The notes below the pieces were generated by a model. The model saw only the letters and a program-made list of their open reading frames with translations, had not been told where the DNA came from and ran no database searches. Shown in pieces: positions 40,401 to 50,700 of a DNA stretch of 64,000 nt. Every line of letters starts with the position of its first letter. The stretch's first letter is position 1. The stretch is from Solenopsis invicta (lineage: Eukaryota > Arthropoda > Insecta > Hymenoptera > Formicidae). The DNA lies in contig NC_052668.1 in assembly GCF_016802725.1 (NCBI RefSeq), positions 11,477,001 to 11,541,000 on the forward strand, read 5' to 3'. Position numbers and translations under genes: made by a program.

Positions 40401-43400
40401 GCAAGATTACAATAATTAAATCCACATTAAGATGTTCGAATTATCTATATTGTATAAAAAAAAAATTGGAGATACATTTGAATTTATTTTCAAATGCATT
40501 ACGCGAGGTGCGACAGTTTTATTTTATATTCAAAGTTGTATAGATAATAGTTTGCGAAAAGAATTTGGGATCTAGAAAAAAGAGTCGACGAGCGCTCAAA
40601 GAGCGCGTAAAGCAAGAGAGAGAAAGGAGATCAGAAGAGAAGAGTCCAACCGCGCCGAGAGGGCGGGAACACATTCTACTCTCCATGTATAAAGTTAAGT
40701 GGCAAAGGATTTATGCCGGCATTAAAGTCCAACTGTTCGGAACAATCTGCATAACTTAGACGAGGCTGCCGAGGCGCGCGTTCGGCGGCTCCGCTCCTCT
40801 CCCTCTGTCTCTCTGCTTCTCTCTTCTGCCCGCGTACCCCGGCACACATGGGTCCTCTTCGGGCCTTTCTCGCCACCATATTGTTCCCCATTGACAGATA
40901 CGATTCAATGGAACGGCACGGGACCGTGGTGGCCGCGAGTTTGACGTACAAGCGCCAACCTCGCGCGCTACCACTTCTCGAGGTAGCAGAAAAAGAAGGT
41001 CCCGTCGTCCCTTTCGATCGCCATCGGACGGGCAGCTAGTCAGCGAAGATGACGCGACGAAAGGAAGGACGGGTGATCGAGTAAGTTCAATCGCGTCGTC
41101 GGACAAACGAAGGCTGCGCCGCGGTTTCGATGATACCTCGAACGGGCCGTTTTCTTCTCGCGAAGCTCTCTCTCTCTCTCTCTCTCTCTTTCTCCTCCGT
41201 TTCTTCCTGTCGGATGGAATTCCCAATAGCGAGCAGGTGGCGAGTCACGCACGTTCTAGCAATCATTCCCAGACGACGGCAGATATAATAGGAGATTCCT
41301 TCAAGGCTTTTATTGCGCTCGCGTTTTTGTCTTCGTCCCTTTCTTCGCTCTCTACTGCATGCCGCTGATGCTGCAGCGTTGTTGCACTCCTTCTTCTTCT
41401 CGTTCTTCCGAGAACGCTCGGCGCGAGAGGGTAGTAGGCACGTACATACTCGCTTGCGCCATAGTGGCTTGCGTAATGCGAGATCGCTATCTAATTTGTA
41501 TCGCCGTAAAACTCTTCGGAGTCTCGGTGTGCAAACGAGATTATCACCGCGTTATAACACCGAGCCGGGCAAAATTTATTTATCACTGTACCCTGGTCCC
41601 GTAGAAGCCATTTGTTTCGCAATCAGAATCGCGGCGCAGCGGCACATCGTGAAAGTGTCACTCTTCGCCTATAGAGATCCGATTAAATCGGCTACCGTTT
41701 ACGATTTTTCTACGGACACGCATCAACGCTTTCAATATCCTGTTGATCGTCGAGGCGAAATATCTTCTCGCCTTCGTCCAGCTGATACGCTGTATTCAAA
41801 GCGAATTTGATAGAAATATGAATTACATGGTCGTAACGCGAAACGTGACGGAATAATGAGCCTGCTCTAACGTCCTCTAACAGCGCGAGCTTCCTCGACG
41901 CGCCTTCAGGATAATTCGCAGCTTGGCATTCTCCTATAGAGATTTATTCTTATAAATTGCTAATTGATGACACAACTCGGCAACGAAATGGCATAACATA
42001 GAGAGAGAGAGAGAGAGAGAGAAGCCCGCGTTCTCGTCGTCAGCACCCCTCGCGTTTTTTGCACGACAGCGATGTCGATTCAGCTTAAATCCGAGCGTGT
42101 TTCGCACGGTCGGATTTTAGCGCGGCCCGCTCGAAAGCCCTACGGTAAACGTTTGTAATTACCCCGGTAGAATAAAAGGATGTAATTATCATCGAAAGCG
42201 GGAGGCGCGGCTCGCCGATGTTGGATGGGCCTCGCCTGCGCTCCCGTAGGGCCCTTCCGCGGCCGCATATGCGCGTTCGTGGGAGGATTTAATCGACAGC
42301 GTCGATCGAACCGGCTCCGAAAGTGGCGCTGACACGAGAAATCGAGACAATGGGTAGACCACCGACGAGCGTATTTTCCATATAAGGTGCACCAGCAACG
42401 TCGCCGCTGCGCGTTCATTTGCAGATCCGATTCGTGAAATGCGAGGGGTGCACACATCCCGCGATTGCAGTTACCTCGATGAGGTTACGCAACGGATTCG
42501 ATGCACGAGATTCCACGTAGCGATAAAAATTCCTTTTTCTTTTTTTATTAAATATTGTGTTCACGTCGTTCGCGCTTAATTTCGCCCACGCTCGCATCGA
42601 TGACTTTCGAGAATATCGAGGACTTTCGACCGCGCGACCGCGATCCCTGTACTTCCGGTTCCAGTCCACGTCCGGGATAGCAAAGAGGTTTTCAAGCGGT
42701 AACAGAGTTATGTCGCAGGCCGTAGACGAACGGCGCTGGGTCGCTCCGGAAACCGATTTACACGACTTTAACGATCACTCGTGAAATTTACGAGCGGTCG
42801 CGGCCGCGTGCCAGCTAAGGCCTCCCCTCCCGCCTCCCCCTCGTACCTCCCTCGAGTGCATCGCACAGAATAATTCTTTTACTGCCGCAGGTGTTGCTAC
42901 GCCCGACGTATATCACCCGGCTCGGTCGTGGAATCAAAAGCCCCGGTCCCTGATGATGTACCTCATCCTAACCATCCCGCGTACCGTACACTCGCCTTTA
43001 CCGAGCCGGAGAATCTCGTTTGAGTCGTCGAAAGTTACGGAACACGTCCGTCTTTGTTTCACGCGTTTACACGCGTAGATCATCTTTTTAAGACTTTTAC
43101 GAGAACATACTAATGCCTTCCTGCCCTTCGTATCGTGACATGAATATTTTTAACTCGAGAGTGGCGGCTAATAAGAGGACACGAACTGCCGTTATGAGAA
43201 GATTATTCAGTTGCATATCGTATGGCGTCAACGACGTCTTAGGGGAAGGCGTAAATTTGCACTTAAGGACAAATTGCGATCGGAGTCGCATTCGCGGGGC
43301 GATAAGTTGCGTTTTGCATGCGATGATTGCGTTATGCGGGACATGACGTCGCGCGCCCCTTTGTGCTCGCAAATTCATTCCCGCGGTTTACGGTTTTCAA

Positions 43401-46400
43401 TTACTTTGCGTAACGTTCGGGACGGAGCGATGTTGTAATTTACTTCGCGGTGGCTGCGGCCCGATGATCGTGTCTCCCTCGCGTACGAGAGGTTCATCCG
43501 TTTCTTGGGACGGATTCGTTTCGATCGTTTCTTCTTAGCCAACCGGCCGAGATAAAACGATTCGATAGTACGGATCCAATGCATTTTAAGCACCGACTCT
43601 CCTGATGTGTCTTTAACTTCGCGGAAGAGAGCGCGCACCCATAAGATCCGTAGGCTAACATGGTTCGCGAGTCATATATATGTATCGCGCACGATCGTTT
43701 CACGGTGACAAAGTGGCTCCGCGATGAGGGGACAAAAGAACGAAATCAAAGGCACCTTTATGCATAAGGATGTATGTACATACAATCCGTCAGTAGCGAC
43801 CGCGCGGTTTACAATGCGAAGCGATAAAGCTCTTCATTTCATTCGAGATCCCCAACAGTCTTGTTCATTTTCGCCAAGCGCATTTCACTAATTCCGACAC
43901 TATCAAATGCTAGAGTACCTAGTACTTAGAATTATTCAATTCAGTTGCAGTTATAAGGGCCTTGTAAATATGAGCATGAAGAAATATGCATGAAGCATTC
44001 AAAATATGCACTTTTCCACGATGTTGCAAATGCGATCTTTTCTTAAATAAGATTAATGCATTAATTTTTTTATGTAAGGTAGAGTTGTCAAATGCGTATC
44101 ACTTAAACTATTTTTTATTAAACATTTCACATTTGATCTTGCTTATTACAGGCAAATCAAAGTTTGAAATTGTAGTTTGATATTTCAGACATCTATTATT
44201 GCATGTTTTCTTTTCAGCGATAACAAATTAATTTGTTATAAGATTTCTTTTAATGCTGCAAGAGGTATAATTTAGAAAACTGGTTGCTTAACGCGTACCT
44301 GTAATCTTTTAAATCGTGTTGTCTTTAAAAATATCAAATTTATAAATTAAAATAATTAAAGTAAAGAAACATTAACTAATATTTATTTTATTAATATAAT
44401 TAATCGAAAAGTCAAATATTCAATGTTATTTAATGAAGAAGTAAGGACACCGAAATAAAACTAGCTAGAATTTATTTTTGTAGTTGACATATTTTTTTAT
44501 TCATTGCAGTTATTAATTTTATTATTATCACTTATTAATTCTAAATTGATATTTTTGTATTGTAATAAAATTTGTACGAGTTAGGAAGTTTGAGTTTATA
44601 AAAATATCACTTTTTATAACAATTATAAATATGTATGTACAATGTATATAAAATATTCTACTACAAGCCTTTTTTTAAGAAAATATAACAAATCAAAATA
44701 AAATATTTTGCATAAAAACGTTATTATTAGCTATATATAAGTTGATGAAAAATTTACATTAGATGTATCTAATTTTCTAAAATGCTACCACGCACAAAAC
44801 AAGATAAAATTTAATATAGATTTATGTAAGATTGTTGATTTGTATACAACAAATTAAATAGAAAAAAGTCACAACGGTCATAGCAAGATCTTGATGCTGA
44901 AATAACATTTCACATACGAATTTTATATACAGAGTTTCCAATTTATTCGGACTGCCGAAAAAAATTTATTTTTAGTTTCAAACACACGCAGCTCTTTAAA
45001 TGAACTGGAACAGTATTATCATATAAAATTAAATTAAACGTCAATTTAATATAACTGATGTTAACTACCATCTCTAACATTTTCCCCCTCCACTCCGAAG
45101 AAAGTGAATTGTTAAATTTTTATATTATTTATTTTCTATTTACTTTTACTTTTGTCACTAATTGTTGCTTATATGAAGATTATGAAGTAAAAAGATAAAA
45201 TATTGAAGAGGTACGCATTCAGCAACTTTCCGTCAATACCACTGTCGGCGTAAACGCATATATTTTCATCAGTAGACTTCAAAGCGACGCTATCTTCAAT
45301 TTCAGGTACTGCCGTGGGAGCCGTGCTGACGACCATCACGGCGAACGACGTCGATAGTTCGCCGGCGTTGACGTATCGATTTGGCAACGTGACGAGTCCG
45401 GGTCCCTTCAGCATCGACCGATACGGCGGCAAGGTTGTCCTGCGGAAGCGTCTGGACGCCGAAACGCGTTCCGAGTATACTCTTCAGGTGATCGCCAGCG
45501 ACGGGATTCACGAGGCGACGACCGATCTCACCGTTCGTGTGACCGATCTCAACGACAACGCGCCGCGATTCAGGCAGGCTGTCTACGTGACTGTTCTTTC
45601 GGGTACGTATCGAGGGCACACGATTGCCCTCCTCTTTCTGTGCGCGAGGAAGGCGAACGAGGCGAGCGAGGCAGGTAGCAGATCGTCGAATTCGCGATCG
45701 AGACTCTGACGATGATCGGACGCGATCGTCGCGTCGGTTATCGCGTGGAGCGTACGCTTCAGCGAGCATAATTCTTTGATTTATTGAGGAACGATCGCCA
45801 GCGAGATTGCGCCGGTTGTTTCGTGAAGCGGTAGCGTGGGATGAACGACCACGTCGTCGGCGAGGTATGAGAGCCCTCGCGGATATGCGTTTTGTTGCCG
45901 CGTTCTCGAGGCGCATCGCGAATCTCCTGCAGTTTTAATGCCGTGGATCGCGCATTGAAGAATTGAAGTCTGTCCGTCGATAGTTTCGAAACTCGTCATT
46001 CAGAGCGCAGGTGGTTCATTCGACGTTATATCGTTCCGTAGTATTGTTCTTCTATCCAACGTGCGGAAAGTCCACGTCGGAATTACGGCTTCGTCAATCG
46101 GGATTCATTATCGTAAAGTTGTCATTGGTCGCGCGAGTTCTGTCACCTCGCTAGACGATGTATCTCGGTGTCAGCGTCTCGTCGAAAAAAATCGAAGCAG
46201 CAGTGGCACAATGAGGCAAAGGGTATAAAGGGATGTGAGAGGGAGGCGACGGGAAGATCCAGGCGGGCCTCTCGGCGCGAAATAAACGTGCGTTTAAAAA
46301 CTGGTTTTTAGTAGACACGCGTTGTCCTGTTGCCCGTGTTCCAAACTCGAATTGACACCGCGCCAAGATAAAGCGCGCGAGAAAGAGCGACGCGAGAGGT

Positions 46401-47726
46401 GAAGAAGAGAGGTGAGAGAGAGTGAGAGAGAGAAAGAGATAAAAATGGAAGACAGGTAGAAGGAAGACCGATGAAAAGTTAGCTGCTCGAATATGGGAGA
46501 GAAAAAGATGTAGTGAAAGAGAAAGGGTAAAAGAGGAAGAAGATACGAAGTATATAAAGAGAGGGAAAGAGAATGCGAGATCGGCAGAACGAAGAAAGGG
46601 AGGAGGACGAAAGACGAAGGGAAGCGAGGAATGGCGAGGATGCGGAATGGAGGAGTGGTGAGGATGCCATGGAAGGAGAGCTGAGGTGGATTGCGAACTT
46701 CTCCTCGCACATAAATAAACGCGAGGACACCGTTTGCGAGGCAGCCGAAAAGCCGCCTTCACTGCAACCGCCGCGCCGCGCCGGCCGGCCGGGATCGCTG
46801 GGACTTGGAGAGGACTCTCGAAACTTATTAAAAATACATAGGCCCGCGCCTAATGGTGCATTTGGATGGGCGGCGGGGAGGTAAGGGCTGGGAGAGGGTG
46901 GATTGGCAGGCGGTGGATGTGGGGAAAGGGCTCGAGCGGAGGAGCTCCCACGGTGACGAGAACGCGAATTTGCATCCACCTCTCCTTTTCAGCTTCATCC
47001 CGCGCGCGCTTCGTCTCGCATGTTCGCGAAAAGCTATGCGCCGTTCCTCATGGGAGGCACAAGCGAGAAACGGCGAGATGGCTGGCGGACTCTATCGGAG
47101 CGGAGGTTTTGGCGAAAGTTAATGAAGCGCCTGGTCGGTTAATGGGGGCCATTATGGGGACGTTCGTGAGGGTGATAACATCAAGATAGATTGAAGATCG
47201 GTCTACCTTTGCCGACCTATCTCACCTTTTCTTCAAATTGTGCGAATTTTAATTAAATACTCAAGAGCTATTAGCTTACAGATACAATCTACCTCCCTAT
47301 ACAATGTAAGCTTTCAAAGTATCTGTCCCGCGGCGAAGTTAATGAGGGGAGGACGAGATACCAGTGATACGAAGATTGGTAGAACTGTATTATGTCGACT
47401 GAGGGAGACCGAAATATCACCGGGCGAGAGGACAGAGAAGAGGATTAAGAATAATAAAAGGGGACGGAAGAGTACTCTGACGCTGCTGGAAATACAAATT
47501 TATCTCAGTGAGAAGATGTCGTGATGCGAGCGTGTGCATGCATCGCGGTCATACGCGCTTCGCAATAATTACACAGTTCCTCCTGCTCTCTCTCCGCCAT
47601 CAGGTGGTACTTGTTCTTTTTTTCTTTTTTTCGAGAAGATGGCCTCGCCTCTCCCGCGGCTGCGGTTCCCGAAGGGAACCGTATCCTCCAGGTTTATTTC
47701 GAACCCTTTACCACGCAAGCAAGCAA

Positions 47727-47761
<35 letters not shown>

Positions 47762-50700
47762 TCGGTCTATATCTTCCCCTGCCTCCTGCACTTTAGGCCG
47801 CGGCTTGGCACATTAATGCCGAGTTATCCGGCGATTTGAAACGCATCGAAATGATTTTTGTATGCGCAACGCGCCATCGAGAGCCGGACCCACGGCACCG
47901 CGCGGCGCGATTTATATATAACTGGTTATTATTTTATACTTCCGTCCGGGCCTGATGTCAAGAAGGCTTATCCTCCTCGCTCGCCGTCCGAAAAAAGGCG
48001 TTCGTAATGTCGGTCCCGGTCGAGGACGCATCCGCAACAAGAAGACACGGAGAGTATTTGAGCCCGGGCCCGCCGATCTCTCGATCTTTCTCCCGCATCC
48101 CTGTCGAGTGGTTCCTCGTACAATGTACGACTCGATAATCGATCTCGCGAAGAGTGCTTCTCGAGTCTCTCTACCCTTCACTAATGAATGCCGTCTCGTG
48201 TGACGTTATATGAGCTCTTTTTATAATTTCGCATCTATAAATATCTTTCTCTTTACTCGCGCCGGGAATATATAAAAAACACGTGGTACGAATTTATGTT
48301 AATGTAATTACACGCTGCGTAACGTGTCGACTTTTTTTTCTTTAATTTCAGATGGGCAAGGCAAGCAGGAAATTCTGACGGTAAACGCCACGGACGACGA
48401 CCTTTCGGAGGAGAACAGCCGAGTGCGATATTATCTGTTGCGTCCCGTGAAGGGATTTTCGGTGGATCCCGTGACCGGCGTTCTGACTGTTAATCACACA
48501 GCGATACTCAGGCCGATACCGAGAGAGATGGACCTGGCGATCGTTGCGGAAGACCACGGCGAGTCCCCGGCGTCGTCGATATGCACGGTGGTCGTGCGAC
48601 TTAGCAGTTTAGAGAGTGCCCTACCTGGGCGGGAACACAAAATCATGGTGAAGGAAAGTTTGCCGAAGGGCACGGCGCTGATGAAGCTTTCCGACGTGGA
48701 TTTGCTGGATGGCGCCATCGTTGCGGGCGACGATAGCGGAACATTTGAGATATTCATAGATCAACTGATTCTCTCAAGGATGCTTGACCGTGAGACGAGA
48801 GACAAGTAAGTGTTGTTTAGATAGAAATTTAATTTTTGAACTTATTATATAAAATCTTGCATTAATCGTTTATTTCTTAGCAATCTGCTTCTACTTGCTT
48901 CATTTTACAAGTTGCATTTTATTTTCTAGGTACATGCTGCAGTTGGGCAGCAAGATCGGAAATATGACAACAAGCTCGTTAGTGGGAGACGAACCGGTAA
49001 GAGTAACAATCATTGTTGAGGATGTCAACGATAATTATCCGCACTTTCTGGAAGAGGTTTATCAAGTATCGATCAAGGAAGACACCCCACGCGGAACAAC
49101 AGTTGCCATTCTACAAGCCAAAGATGACGATTTGGTAAACAGCACGGCAGCCACGTTGGTGTACGACATCACCTCGGGAAACGACGGTGGTCTCTTCCGA
49201 GTCGAAAAGACGAGCGGTGCGGTTCTAGTAAATTCCACGCTAGACTGTGACCTCGAGCCCGAGATCTATAATCTCGTGGTGATGGCCTGCGATAGCGATC
49301 CGACTCTGCCTCTATGCGCCCTTGCCAGACTTCGAATTCATCTGGAAGATGTAAACGACAATTCGCCGAAATTCCCAGTTTCCGAGTATCTCGAGTTCGT
49401 TGGTGAGAACGAGCCAATCGGCACGACCGTCTTCTCCGCGCGTGCCTCGGATCTCGATCGCGGCATCTTCGGATCGTTAAACTACTCCATTGTTTCCGCC
49501 GCCGCCAGCGGATTCTCCGACATCGACGACAGTTGGAAACTGTTTGCAGTCGACGAATCGGGCACCGTTATCACTCGTGCCGTGTTCGATTATGAGCAAC
49601 GGAATCGGTACGCATTTACATTGCGCGCCACGGACGCAGGCGGCCGTACCGCGGCGGTGCGTGTCAGGGTGGAGATTGATTCGAGGGACGAATTCTTCCC
49701 ACAATTCACCGAGAGAATGTACCGATTCGGAATACGAAGCAGTGCTCAAATGTTGCCTGGCACTGTAATTGGTCATGTTACGGCAACCGATCGCGACAAA
49801 GGGCCCGATGGTCGGGTCGTGTATCAGTTAACGTCCCAGCATCCTTATTTCAAATTGAATCGCACGACCGGTGCTATTATTGTGAAGCAAAAATTAATGC
49901 ACATTGACGAATCGTCTAGATTAGTAGTCAGTGCGAGTTCCGGTAGGCAAGGTTCTCTATCTAACATGACGGTAGTAGAAATTACGCTGATGGATGACAA
50001 CGAGCTGAATGGAGCTAGAGGAGCTACCGCTCTAGCAACGCCGACAGACGTCGGTTCGAACATGGCCGTAGCCACTTCGGGTGGTTTGGCCGATTGGGTC
50101 CTGGGTCTGTTGATCGCTCTCCTTCTTCTAATTCTCGCGTTTGTTGCCATCTTTCTCTATCTTCACATTCGTAATCGCCGTCACAAGAAGCCCGGCACGA
50201 AACCAGGTCTGAACGGTGAGAGCAATGCAACTGCGTCAAATAGCTACGTGGACCCGAGCGCGTTCGACACGATTCCAATTAGAAGCGTGACTGGAGTCGG
50301 GGCGAGCGGAAACGGCAGTTCTGCAAGTGCCGGAGGAGCGGGTGGTGGTGCGTCTTGCCAATTTGCTCCTCCTAAATACGACGAGATACCTCCTTATGGA
50401 ACATCCAGTCAATCCGGGCAACAGCAAGCTACCTCTGAACTTTCCGGAAGCGATCAATCGGGTTCTTCAGGCAGAGGCTCTGCCGAAGACGATGGAGACG
50501 ACGAGGAGATCAGAATGATCAATGAGGGCCAGCAGACCGGCGATTCCGCGAGCGACCTCTCGGTTCACAATACTCAGGAATACTTAGCTAGATTGGGCAT
50601 CGTGGATCCTCCAGCTAGTACGCCTAGAAGGCCTCCCGAAGCTCTGCCCCTGGATAGTTTGCATCTGTTTGAGGACGAGGCGAGCACAGAGGCGGATATA

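Larger units (their letters stand above)
36019..45305 (+). other. ds: ds intron, 9.3 kb, hosting dNK
   Basis: SVSEG continues across as TAVGAVLTTI, so the ds frame is intact. The intron contains dNK on the - strand near its 5' end, two fold-back sequences, a long AT-rich stretch (about 37900-39800), CpG-rich sequence (about 39850-43800) with GA/CT tracts, and another AT-rich stretch (about 43900-45200). No further gene is recognised. Confidence 0.85.

Noticed and set aside
41313..41810. 165-codon + strand frame in the dNK-bearing intron
   Set aside because: I recognise no domain. Its composition matches CpG-rich intron background and there is no splice or promoter support.
46151..46979. Ser/Phe/Leu-rich - strand frames of up to 203 codons that look like membrane segments
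   Set aside because: They are the complement of a GA-rich stretch, which reads Ser/Leu/Phe on the other strand. The hydrophobicity is an artefact.
48895..48929. ATG upstream of the last ds exon as a separate gene start
   Set aside because: It lies before the tttctag acceptor. The exon joins the preceding one in frame as LDRETRDK-YMLQLG, so this is intron.
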